A stretch of 23,144 nucleotides of DNA from JBAXTZ01 sp037129925 (lineage in GTDB: Bacteria > Bacillota > Negativicutes > JBAXTZ01), in contig JBAXTZ010000046.1 of assembly GCA_037129925.1 (NCBI GenBank), forward strand, positions 1 through 23,144. Direction: 5' to 3'. This document shows, one piece after another, positions 10,025 to 17,218 of the stretch. Made by a program: the position numbers and the translations under genes. The stretch's first letter is position 1, and the number at the start of each line of letters is the position of its first letter. The notes below the pieces were generated by a model. It was not told where the DNA came from. It was given only the letters and a program-made list of their open reading frames with translations, and did not search any database.

Positions 10025-10747
10025 CTAATTTTTGAAAGTCACACCCAGATAATAACCGCTTTTCTCGACGTATTGCGCCGGATTATTAAACTCAAAGCAA
10101 AGATTGCGATAGCCGATACTTAAATCAAAATTATCGGTCGGCGAATACGCGATACCGGAGTCCGACACAAATTGCATATGAGTACCCATGGAAAGTTCGC
10201 TATAGATTGACAGAACCGGCAAAAATCGCAAACTGCATAAATAGCCAATTTCGACTGAGGTCTGGTTAATTCCAGCGCTCCCGTAGTTGACATTGCTAAC
10301 GCCGACGAACGTCCCGAACAAATTGTCATTGGTCATTTCTTGAAGTATTTTCGCGGCTTCTACCTGCACTTCCTGGTTTTTCGAATTTTCAGCCATCGCC
10401 TTGCCGAAGTATTTGTCAAACAACATCGTTACAAAGTTGATTTTGTAAACCGCGCAAATATCTTGAAAGCACATCGCGCCGGTTCCGAATGCCAACTGGT
10501 CATAGCGATAGCGCACTGCGGTCTGATACGGCGCGGCCACTGTTATCGCGCCATTTAGTCCGATTTGCGACAAATCAAACAATTGCGGGTTGTTCTGCAC
10601 AAAAGCGTTTCCTTGCCAAACAGCCGTTTCAATCGAAAATTTGCCGAGGTCATAATTGGTGAGTGGCGTTGCTGCGGCTTGGCTCGTGAACAGCCAGCAA
10701 CAGGTCAGGAATAATAATGTTTTTTTAAGATAGCTATTTATCATCAT
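10025..10747 (-). CDS. Small exported protein, probable outer-membrane beta-barrel, unknown function
   Basis: I do not recognise the family. The 240-residue protein begins MINSYLKKTLLFL and has a signal peptide cut near SQAAATP. The rest is rich in short alternating strands with aromatic residues (for example ETAVWQG, TAVRYRYDQL, VEIGYL, LDLSIGYRNL, YYLGVTFKN at the end). Such girdle-like strands suggest a beta-barrel or beta-sandwich in the outer membrane. A helical insert with charged residues (~100-135, YFGKAMAENSKNQEVQVEAAK) interrupts them. The ATG at 10747 is four bases after the stop of the preceding gene, so translation is probably coupled; a longer frame to 10810 would overlap that gene and add a non-signal-like extension. 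The sensor kinase gene follows directly. It could be an accessory or sensor-partner protein of the envelope system. Confidence 0.7.
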   Translation of the reverse strand: MMINSYLKKTLLFLTCCWLFTSQAAATPLTNYDLGKFSIETAVWQGNAFVQNNPQLFDLSQIGLNGAITVAAPYQTAVRYRYDQLAFGTGAMCFQDICAVYKINFVTMLFDKYFGKAMAENSKNQEVQVEAAKILQEMTNDNLFGTFVGVSNVNYGSAGINQTSVEIGYLCSLRFLPVLSIYSELSMGTHMQFVSDSGIAYSPTDNFDLSIGYRNLCFEFNNPAQYVEKSGYYLGVTFKN

Positions 10748-10751
10748 GTTC

Positions 10752-11870
10752 TCACTTGTCTTCTTTGGCATACTTGATCTTGTTTTCCGCAGCAAATTTC
10801 TGCAAATCAAAGCCAGGCGGCGAAAATAACAATTTTATGGGCAAATTTGAAGCGCCGGGTGGTGAGAACAATAATTGCGTCACCAACTCATTGTTTATCT
10901 GCATTACCTTTTCAACATGATACATCGTCTGTTCGGCAAAAACTGTCCGACCGCTGGGCGTGTCGATATTAGCCCATAGCAATGTTTGCCCGGGGCGATA
11001 ACCGAGAGCGCCACCGTAAGTACCGCCCCGCGGATTGAGATACAAATTGAACGGTTGGTTTTCGGCAGTCATTAGAAATAGCCGGTACACCACGCCATAA
11101 TTTCCATAATTTACAACCTGCTCACCGGTAATGCCATCGACACCAACAAGAAATTTGTCGACTTCATTATCCGCCAACGTTACCGCTGCCAATCCGTCGG
11201 CAGTCGGCTGATATTCTTTTTGAAAAAATAGTGCCCGGTCACTTGTCGAAAAAGTGCCACGCGGATGCATGTTTTCTTTGGGGAGGATAGCAGCAATTCC
11301 TGAATATTGCACAAGCTCACGGTTACGCGGCGCCATAACGGTTTTCAGCAACAATTTGCCGTCTATATAGCAATCATACATTCCGGTAATCAGCTGATTG
11401 CGATAGACCATTTTCTTCACCATATCGGCATCAAGCAATCGCGATTGATGCGCCGGTACGACAAAGCTATACGGCATGTTAAACGCAAAGTATTCAGTGT
11501 TGGTCAGCTTGCCAATCAAGCTGTAGTCGAAATCCGGTCCCAAGTACGCGTGTTTAGTAACCTCAACTTTAACGTCCGTTTCGCCGTCATTTTGCAATAT
11601 CGCGCCAATCCAAGCCGGCGTACTCGTCCCATTGACATGATGCATAAATAACCGGGTCGCGCCGAAAACAACATCCTGATACAATATCCCGAATTCATCA
11701 GCAGTCTCGGGATTATCCGACAGCAGTAGCCGCGGACCGTAGTCATGTCTATCGACGGCGAGTTCCGGCAAATGACCGAGCATATCCCAAGTCCAAACTT
11801 CATAGGCGTTACCGACTGAGCTATACCCAAATAGCGCCAGCGCCGCCAATAATATCATTAGTTTTTTCAC
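10752..11870 (-). CDS. Secreted protein of unknown function
   Basis: I do not recognise this 372-residue protein. It starts at GTG after GAGGA, the only usable start near the ribosome binding site, since an ATG inside it runs into TGA. The signal peptide is clear (MKKLMILLAALALFGY, cleavage near VGNAYE). The mature part starts EVWTWDMLGHLPEL and has no transmembrane segment, no lipobox and no CxxC. It looks like an all-beta periplasmic or surface protein (repeated strand-turn segments, NLYLNPRGGTYGGALGYRPG). Near the C-terminus LLFSPPG occurs twice, 14 residues apart, encoded by different codons, so it is not recent slippage. It ends in a Lys-rich tail. It is the first gene of a probable three-gene transcript with the small barrel protein and the sensor kinase. 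Confidence 0.75.
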   Translation of the reverse strand: MKKLMILLAALALFGYSSVGNAYEVWTWDMLGHLPELAVDRHDYGPRLLLSDNPETADEFGILYQDVVFGATRLFMHHVNGTSTPAWIGAILQNDGETDVKVEVTKHAYLGPDFDYSLIGKLTNTEYFAFNMPYSFVVPAHQSRLLDADMVKKMVYRNQLITGMYDCYIDGKLLLKTVMAPRNRELVQYSGIAAILPKENMHPRGTFSTSDRALFFQKEYQPTADGLAAVTLADNEVDKFLVGVDGITGEQVVNYGNYGVVYRLFLMTAENQPFNLYLNPRGGTYGGALGYRPGQTLLWANIDTPSGRTVFAEQTMYHVEKVMQINNELVTQLLFSPPGASNLPIKLLFSPPGFDLQKFAAENKIKYAKEDK

Positions 11871-11887
11871 AACATTCCTCCAATATA

Positions 11888-11916
11888 ATAAAAAACAAAC
11901 CGGCTTTTGCTGTCAA
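11888..11916 (-). promoter_or_regulatory. Promoter for the secreted-protein/kinase operon, inside the upstream terminator
   Basis: A perfect TTGACA (11911-11916) lies in the loop of the terminator hairpin. Seventeen bases on is TTTTAT (11888-11893), formed by the U-tract and the bases after it. Initiation would fall next to the GGAGGA of the GTG start at 11870, giving a very short leader. The -35 matches 6/6 and the -10 matches 4/6. Confidence 0.45.
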
Positions 11917-11938
11917 TTTTAGCACAAAAGCCGGTTTG
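11888..11938 (-). terminator. Intrinsic terminator of the ABC exporter operon
   Basis: A perfect 14-bp stem (11896-11909 paired with 11925-11938, CAAACCGGCTTTTG) with a 15-base loop is followed on the minus strand by TTTTTTATTAT. It lies 18 bases after the stop codon of the second exporter gene. Confidence 0.9.
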
Positions 11939-11955
11939 CGTATAGTTTAGTCAAA

Positions 11956-13800
11956 TTATTCCTCGTCGCTAAAGCCGCGGTCATGTAGCGCCGCGTACTC
12001 ACCATTTTGCCGCAATAATTGCTCGTGGCTGCCGCTTTCGGCAATTACGCCATCTTTTATTACCATGATAATGTCGGCATTCTTTATCGTCGATAACCGA
12101 TGGGCAATTACAAACGCCGTCCGCCCTTCGAGCATCGTTTCCAGCGCGGTTTGAATTTTTTGTTCAGCCTGACTGTCGATATTGGCGGTTGCCTCGTCGA
12201 GTATCAATATCTGCGGCCGACGAATCAACGCCCGTGCAAACGCCAGCAATTGCTTTTGACCTGTGGATAGATTCGAACCGTTTTCATAAACCTCAGTTAG
12301 GTATTTTTCTGGAAGCGTATTAATATAATCATGTAGTCCGACCATTTTTGCAACATCAATAACAGCTTCCAGGTCGGCGTGCGGATTGCCGTAACGAATG
12401 TTTTCCAGAACATTTCCGGCAAAAACAAATACATCCTGCAACACTACCGCGATATTCCCCCGCAAACTGCGTTGATTATATTCGCGTATATCTACTCCGT
12501 CAATCTTAACCGCTCCGTCCACCGCATCATAAAAGCGGCATAGCAGATTAATTATTGTGGTTTTACCCGCACCAGTCGGTCCGACCAAAGCGACAGTTTG
12601 TCCGGCAGCAACCAAGAAATTGATATCCCGCAACACCGGTTCGTCCGGATTGTAAGCGAAATTCACTTGTTTAAATTCAACATTCCCTAGTATCGAGCTG
12701 ACTTTAATTGCGTTTGCGCGGTCAGCCACTTCCGGCTGGATGTCCATGATTTCAAAAATGCGCTCACAGGATGCCATTACCCGGCTAATGACATTTAACA
12801 ACTCGCAGATGTGCCGGAGCGGATGAGTAATAAAGGTGCCGTAAGCGTAGAACGCCGCGACTGTACCGAGTGTCGTCGCGCCAAACACCATCAATGCTCC
12901 GCCGCACAGCAGCAACGCTACATTATAAGAATCCTCAAGCAAGCCCATGACCACCCAAAATAGCGCGTTCAAGCGCACGAACCGCCTTGATGATTGGTAA
13001 TTGTGTTCGTTAATTTCACCAAACAGTTCACAGTTCAGCGTTTCCCGATTAAAGGCCTGAGTAACTTTTATGCCAAGTAGCGCTTCGTTTAGATTGGCGT
13101 TGACTGCCGACAATTGTTTGCGCATCGACCGCGATACATACAACATCGCCCGGCGCATATAGTTAATCACCAAGAAAAACAGCGGTATCAGGGTAAACAT
13201 TAGCAACATCAACCGCCAGTCGACAAAGAACATTATCGCAATAACACTGACTAACGATAAAATGTCAACAAACAGCGTCATAATTCCATTAGTTAACAAA
13301 TCGTCTAACGCGTCAACATCATTGGTCAGCCGCAAGATTATTCGTCCGGCTTTTTGCTTATCAAAAAAACTTAAACTGAGCCGCTGAATGTGTTCAAATA
13401 GTTGCACGCGAATATCTAGTATTGCCGACTGCGCTGTTTTTACCAGTAACCGTCCCTGCCAAACCAATAAAAAATATTGACTTACCGCGATAGCCGTCAT
13501 GGCAATACCAATATACAAAAGCTGCTGCACATCTTTGCTCTTTACGCAGCCGTCGATTGCTACTTTCAAAAAATACGGAAAGGAGATTCCTAATAGCGCT
13601 GCAGTGACACTGACCAGTATTGCCACAATTACCAGCTGGCGATAGGGTCGCAAATAGCTCAACAGTCGCAGTACCATAATATAGTTAAAAGGTTTGAGTT
13701 CATCATCCTTGTCTTCGCTCAACGCCAGTAACCCAATCCGCTGTTTTCTTACTTCGGTCGTTCGGCTTACACCTGACTTTTTTTCTTTTTTTCTTTTCAC
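11956..13800 (-). CDS. Heterodimeric ABC exporter subunit with catalytic Glu (BmrD/TM288-like)
   Basis: This 614-residue half-transporter has six membrane helices (about residues 50-335) fused to an ATPase domain, and probably extrudes drugs or lipids together with the product of the preceding gene. Walker A is GPTGAGKTT (407-415, Lys413) and Walker B is ILILDEAT with the catalytic Glu536. The H-loop is His567. The signature motif is LSTGQ (511-515) instead of LSGGQ. This fits the consensus-site subunit of asymmetric exporters such as BmrCD and TM287/288: its own Walker motifs are intact, while its altered signature serves the partner's degenerate site. The N-terminal ~45 residues are a Lys/Arg-rich cytoplasmic extension. 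GTG start, 18 bases after the partner's stop, with AGGTGAG upstream. A terminator follows. Confidence 0.93.
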   Translation of the reverse strand: MKRKKEKKSGVSRTTEVRKQRIGLLALSEDKDDELKPFNYIMVLRLLSYLRPYRQLVIVAILVSVTAALLGISFPYFLKVAIDGCVKSKDVQQLLYIGIAMTAIAVSQYFLLVWQGRLLVKTAQSAILDIRVQLFEHIQRLSLSFFDKQKAGRIILRLTNDVDALDDLLTNGIMTLFVDILSLVSVIAIMFFVDWRLMLLMFTLIPLFFLVINYMRRAMLYVSRSMRKQLSAVNANLNEALLGIKVTQAFNRETLNCELFGEINEHNYQSSRRFVRLNALFWVVMGLLEDSYNVALLLCGGALMVFGATTLGTVAAFYAYGTFITHPLRHICELLNVISRVMASCERIFEIMDIQPEVADRANAIKVSSILGNVEFKQVNFAYNPDEPVLRDINFLVAAGQTVALVGPTGAGKTTIINLLCRFYDAVDGAVKIDGVDIREYNQRSLRGNIAVVLQDVFVFAGNVLENIRYGNPHADLEAVIDVAKMVGLHDYINTLPEKYLTEVYENGSNLSTGQKQLLAFARALIRRPQILILDEATANIDSQAEQKIQTALETMLEGRTAFVIAHRLSTIKNADIIMVIKDGVIAESGSHEQLLRQNGEYAALHDRGFSDEE

Positions 13801-13818
13801 AACTCACCTGCTTGCAAA

Positions 13819-15555
13819 TTAACTTTCGGTTAATTGCATTCGATAAATTTCACCAAACAGCCCTGGCTGTTTAAGTAGTTCGTTCATAGTACCAATGGCA
13901 GTTATTTTACCGTCCTCTAAAACCACTATTCGGTCAGCAATCGCGGCGGTTGATATCCGCTGAGTAACAATAATCACTGTGCGTCCAGCCAGAGCATCTG
14001 TCAGATTTTGCTGAATCGCCCGTTCAGTAACATTATCAACTGCGGTTGTCGCGTCATCTAATATCAAAATTTTTGGATTGTTTAGCAATGCCCGTGCCAG
14101 CGCTATCCGTTGTTTTTGACCACCGGATAAACCAACGCCTTTTTCGCCAATGACGGTATCGTACCCTTGTGGCAACGACAAGATAAAATCGTGGATGTGC
14201 GCGGTTTTTGCCGCTTGTTCTATTTGTTGTTCAGAAGCTTCCAAATTTCCAAAGGAAATATTGTCCCCGATGCTCATTGAAAACAAGAACGTCTCCTGAA
14301 GTGAATAGCCAATATTTTTTCGCCACCAATCCAGATCCAATTCGCGTAAATCAACACCGTCAATGAGCACCCGACCGGCTACCGGATCAAAAAAACGTGG
14401 CACCATCGACACCAGAGTGGTTTTCCCACTACCCCCCGTCCCAAACAAGGCGATTTTTTCACCGGCTTTAATAGTTAAATTCACGTCCTGCAATACGTTT
14501 TTGTCGGCATAAGTAAATTGTAATCCGACAAAGTCTATATCACCTTGTAAATTTGCCAACTTTTTACCGTGCTCAGGCGAACAAGGGTTGATGACCACCG
14601 AAAATATTTTTTCCACTTGCTCTACTGAATATTGCGTCGCACTAATTTGGCGGCTGTTCATAGCGATCAAAATCAGCGGCCACTGAAGAAAATACAAACA
14701 ACCCAGAACTGAAATGAGATTGCCGACACTTTTCGCAGCGGTTATTACCTGCCAGCCACCAAAGCAAACTACAAGAATATTACAAGCCGCCGAAAACAAC
14801 ATAAACACCGGATAGGTATTAAAATACAAACTAATCAGCCGGCAAACTGCGCAGTAAGACTCCCGGGCCTTGGTTAGAAATTTTTCGTGTTCTTGCTCTT
14901 CCATTGCGAAAGCTTTTACCACTCGTACTCCGTTGATGTTTTCTTGGATTATCGTACTCAGCTCACCATAGCGGTCCCGTGATTCTTTTACTGCACCGGC
15001 TATTTTTTTGCTATACCGGTACAACACTAGCCCTACTAGCGGGAATACCGTTAAAGCCAACAATAACAGTTGCCAGTCGATAACGCCTAGCAGAATTACG
15101 CCAAATATGAAATATACTACTAATTGCACACGTTGCTCAGCGCCGTAGGCAAAAAAATTCCGCACATTCATAAGATCATTCGTCAAACAATACATAGTAT
15201 CACCGATGCGGTTTTGTCCATGATACGCCAACGACAATCGCTGTAGATGTTCGAATAATTTCAAGCGCAAATCTCTTTCGACACTTATAGCCGTTGACCA
15301 GCAACCCCGCACCATCAAATAATTGCAACCATTATAAGCGAGCGAAAAAAACGCCAGCCAACCACAGTAACCGAGTAACCGCCGGTATCCGCCCGGCAAC
15401 TGAACAACTGGAAAAACTTCATCCCAGACCCGCCCCAAAATTAGCGGAATCATATATATCAGCGCCGCCGAAACCAAGTTTATCAATAATGCCGCAATAA
15501 ACTTGGTTCGATATGGCTTCCAAATAAAATGTAAATCTCTAAGTATTCTAAACAT
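13819..15555 (-). CDS. Heterodimeric ABC exporter subunit with degenerate site (BmrC/TM287-like)
   Basis: This is the first subunit of the exporter pair, 578 residues from the ATG at 15555, which follows GGAGGGG by six bases; an in-frame extension to 15633 would overlap the terminator and is rejected. It has six membrane helices (about 20-310) and then an ATPase domain. Walker A is GTGGSGKTT (372-380, Lys378) and the signature is canonical LSGGQ (476-480). The residue after Walker B is Asp501 rather than Glu (ILILDDAT), and the H-loop His is replaced by Gln532 (VTQRIST). Loss of both marks the degenerate nucleotide site typical of TM287/BmrC. Substrate is not readable from sequence. The upstream leader peptide and terminator suggest induction by ribosome-affecting conditions, as for multidrug exporters. 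Confidence 0.93.
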   Translation of the reverse strand: MFRILRDLHFIWKPYRTKFIAALLINLVSAALIYMIPLILGRVWDEVFPVVQLPGGYRRLLGYCGWLAFFSLAYNGCNYLMVRGCWSTAISVERDLRLKLFEHLQRLSLAYHGQNRIGDTMYCLTNDLMNVRNFFAYGAEQRVQLVVYFIFGVILLGVIDWQLLLLALTVFPLVGLVLYRYSKKIAGAVKESRDRYGELSTIIQENINGVRVVKAFAMEEQEHEKFLTKARESYCAVCRLISLYFNTYPVFMLFSAACNILVVCFGGWQVITAAKSVGNLISVLGCLYFLQWPLILIAMNSRQISATQYSVEQVEKIFSVVINPCSPEHGKKLANLQGDIDFVGLQFTYADKNVLQDVNLTIKAGEKIALFGTGGSGKTTLVSMVPRFFDPVAGRVLIDGVDLRELDLDWWRKNIGYSLQETFLFSMSIGDNISFGNLEASEQQIEQAAKTAHIHDFILSLPQGYDTVIGEKGVGLSGGQKQRIALARALLNNPKILILDDATTAVDNVTERAIQQNLTDALAGRTVIIVTQRISTAAIADRIVVLEDGKITAIGTMNELLKQPGLFGEIYRMQLTES

Positions 15556-15578
15556 AACAATCCCCTCCAGCTGATATA

Positions 15579-15628
15579 CAAAAAAAGAAGCCCTTTCGAG
15601 TGACCCGCTGTCAACTCGAAAAGAGCTT
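15579..15628 (-). terminator. Leader (attenuator) terminator before the ABC exporter genes
   Basis: On the minus strand AAGCTCTTTTCGAGT (15614-15628) pairs with ACTCGAAAGGGCTT (15588-15601): 14 pairs including one G-U, one bulged U and a 12-base loop. CTTTTTTTG follows. It sits between the leader peptide stop and the exporter's ribosome binding site, so it must be read through for exporter expression. Confidence 0.85.
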
Positions 15629-15696
15629 GCCAAACCATGTACAAAAAAGTACCGTCAGCGAATGTCGGAATCAGACATCAAGGCTCGATATCGAGT
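15614..15696 (-). promoter_or_regulatory. Antiterminator pairing between leader-peptide codons and the terminator 5' arm
   Basis: Leader codons 14-19 (15679-15696, minus strand ACTCGATATCGAGCCTTG) can pair with the terminator 5' arm extended by one base (15614-15629, CAAGCTCTTTTCGAGT). The pairs are ACTCGA with TCGAGT, GAGC with GCTC, and TTG with CAA: 13 pairs around an internal loop and one bulge. This structure and the terminator are mutually exclusive. A ribosome translating to the leader stop would mask codons 14-19 and permit termination; one stalled near the start would leave them free. The same codons also hold a perfect 12-base palindrome (CTCGATATCGAG). Confidence 0.65.
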
Positions 15697-15735
15697 AGGC
15701 GCTTTGTAATTTGCATTAATAAATATTGCGTACAT
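15655..15735 (-). CDS. 26-residue leader peptide of the ABC exporter operon
   Basis: This short frame starts with ATG seven bases after a perfect AAAGGAGG, the strongest ribosome binding site in the window, and ends with TGA 26 bases before the terminator stem. The peptide begins MYAIFINANYK, continues APTRYRALMS and ends DSDIR. It has no signal peptide and is too short for a folded domain. Its start resembles macrolide-sensing leader peptides (MsrD leader MYLIFM; the IFVI of the ErmC leader, both from memory), and TRYR contains an Arg-x-Arg motif of the type seen in drug-dependent arrest. Its likely role is to place a ribosome so that it decides between terminator and antiterminator. The position is analogous to bmrB upstream of bmrCD in Bacillus subtilis, but I see no clear sequence similarity to bmrB. 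Confidence 0.8.
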   Translation of the reverse strand: MYAIFINANYKAPTRYRALMSDSDIR

Positions 15736-15769
15736 GCTGATTCCTCCTTTGTTTTTATTGTTGTCAAGT

Positions 15770-15798
15770 AGAATATCCGATTTTCAACAACTTGTCAA
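15770..15798 (-). promoter_or_regulatory. Promoter of the leader peptide and ABC exporter operon
   Basis: TTGACA (15793-15798) is separated by 17 bases from TATTCT (15770-15775) on the minus strand. Initiation near 15763 would give a leader of about 25 bases before the leader-peptide ATG. No other consensus promoter is seen between ThrE and the exporter. Confidence 0.75.
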
Positions 15799-15803
15799 TA
15801 GAG

Positions 15804-15827
15804 TTTGATATAGAATTTGATATAGAA
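15804..15827 (-). repeat. Tandem 12-base direct repeat just upstream of the -35
   Basis: TTTGATATAGAA (plus strand) occurs twice without a gap, ending six bases upstream of the TTGACA box. It could be a regulator site or an A/T-rich UP-like element. There is no further evidence of function. Confidence 0.6.
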
Positions 15828-15860
15828 TTGATTATTAAATTTTGATATTTTAAAACCAGT

Positions 15861-17087
15861 CTATTGCGAAGGAAATACGCTGTCGGCCAATATTGAGCCG
15901 ACCACGATGCTAAGACCGGTAATAATCATCATCACCCCGGCTTCGATTCCCGCCATCGGGTTGGCTGCCAATATTGTCACCATGGCATTAAAGCCGACAC
16001 TTCCGGGAACGAGCACCATGAAACACGGCACCTTGATAACCACCGAGGAACATTTTTTCCAGCGGGCATAGCCGTTGGCAAGAATGCCGACAGCGAAAGC
16101 GCCCATACCGCAGCCGACAGCGCCGCCCAGCCAAAATCCGCCATAAATCATAATAAATACCACGAAAATATCGACCAACACTACCGCCGTCATATAGCGC
16201 CAATGCACATGAAAACTCAAACAAAGCGATATTGATTGAGGAATGCAAATTAGCGCCAACGCCAGCGGATGTGGCGGAATGATGGTGAAAGCTTGAATAG
16301 ATACAGGCAAGAAAAACTTTATCAACGCAAAGCCGACAAAAGTTCCAGCACACAAAAACATCAGTGTAAGTGTTGCGCTCACAAATCGCGCAGTACCGCT
16401 GACCAGATGCCCCATCGCTATTTCACTCATAGCCCGGGTAAACGCAAATCCCGGCATCAAAATTATCAGACCGCAAACCAACACTATTGGCATCGAATAA
16501 TGAATCGAATAATGAGTTGAAATCACCATTCCGAAAACCGCTACAAACGAAGCCAGAAAAGCCGAAATCGGTTCAATTAACCGAGATAGATTGCCACGCT
16601 TTGTGAAAACATTGGTTATACTGACAGATAACAAACCAATGATTCCTGCTACAAGCGCGTCAAACCACATTCCTCCAAACAAAAATGCAATACTGGTTGA
16701 AGCCAGCCACCAACTAAAGATAATAACCCAGTTCCCGTATATCGGCGGTTGTTCGTCGATGGCAATTAACCGGCTTTCAGCATCAGGCCCGGACATCTCA
16801 CCGGCAATTACTGCGGCGGCTACCGCTTTGGTGGCATTGAGCTTTTCGACGTTGAATCCGGCAATCGGCAAGCGCGACAAGGCAATTTTCTGCTGTAAAT
16901 ATTTTCCGCAAGCCGAAAACAACGCGCCGAAAATTATTATATATTCACCTTCCGCCATCAGCTTTTTAGCAGTTCTCTGGACAGTATCCTCAATCGAGTA
17001 TATCGGCGCGCCATATTTGGTCATCGCCTCCGCCAACCGCTCCAATAGCGACATCGTCTGATCTTGTTTGGTATCGACATCCTGCAT
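15861..17087 (-). CDS. Threonine/serine exporter family protein (ThrE-type)
   Basis: This 408-residue membrane protein unites the ThrE N-terminal domain and the ThrE_2 C-terminal domain in one chain, as in Corynebacterium ThrE. The family exports threonine and serine. The N-terminal soluble part (LLERLAEAMTKYGAPIYSIEDTVQ) is characteristic. The first group of about five helices (~115-265) carries the family's LMPGFAFTRAMSEIAMGHLVSG segment in two adjoining parts, and the second group follows to the end (PGSVGFNAM, final SQ). I place the start at ATG 17087, nine bases after GGAGG. The in-frame ATG at 17135 lies on a -10 box and lacks a ribosome binding site, and the frame further upstream runs through a terminator. 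No terminator is evident after the stop. Substrate is inferred from family only. Confidence 0.88.
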   Translation of the reverse strand: MQDVDTKQDQTMSLLERLAEAMTKYGAPIYSIEDTVQRTAKKLMAEGEYIIIFGALFSACGKYLQQKIALSRLPIAGFNVEKLNATKAVAAAVIAGEMSGPDAESRLIAIDEQPPIYGNWVIIFSWWLASTSIAFLFGGMWFDALVAGIIGLLSVSITNVFTKRGNLSRLIEPISAFLASFVAVFGMVISTHYSIHYSMPIVLVCGLIILMPGFAFTRAMSEIAMGHLVSGTARFVSATLTLMFLCAGTFVGFALIKFFLPVSIQAFTIIPPHPLALALICIPQSISLCLSFHVHWRYMTAVVLVDIFVVFIMIYGGFWLGGAVGCGMGAFAVGILANGYARWKKCSSVVIKVPCFMVLVPGSVGFNAMVTILAANPMAGIEAGVMMIITGLSIVVGSILADSVFPSQ

Positions 17088-17133
17088 ATTCTGCTGCCTC
17101 CAAGAAAAACTGCGTTTCGACTTATTACTCTCC

Positions 17134-17162
17134 ATTATAGTGCCAAACCGCTCTATCCTCAA
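17134..17162 (-). promoter_or_regulatory. Promoter of the ThrE-type exporter gene
   Basis: TTGAGG (17157-17162), a 17-base spacer and perfect TATAAT (17134-17139) on the minus strand. It lies just beyond the terminator of the upstream operon and about 47 bases before the ATG at 17087. Confidence 0.75.
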
Positions 17163-17173
17163 ACATTTTTCGG

Positions 17174-17205
17174 CAAAAAAAGAGACTGCAACTAATGCAG
17201 CCTCT
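17174..17205 (-). terminator. Intrinsic terminator of the cysK operon
   Basis: On the minus strand AGAGGCTGCA, loop TTAGT, TGCAGTCTCT forms a 10-bp stem with one G-U pair, followed directly by TTTTTTT. It starts 13 bases after the stop of the decarboxylase-family gene. Confidence 0.92.
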
Positions 17206-17218
17206 AAAAATTCAACCA

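Noticed and set aside
15556..15633. Upstream extension of the first ABC exporter subunit
   Set aside because: The extra 26 codons run through the attenuator terminator, and GGAGGGG clearly sets the start at 15555.
15307..16520. Several plus- and minus-strand frames within the exporter and ThrE genes
   Set aside because: All are overlapped by well-supported genes in another frame and lack ribosome binding sites.
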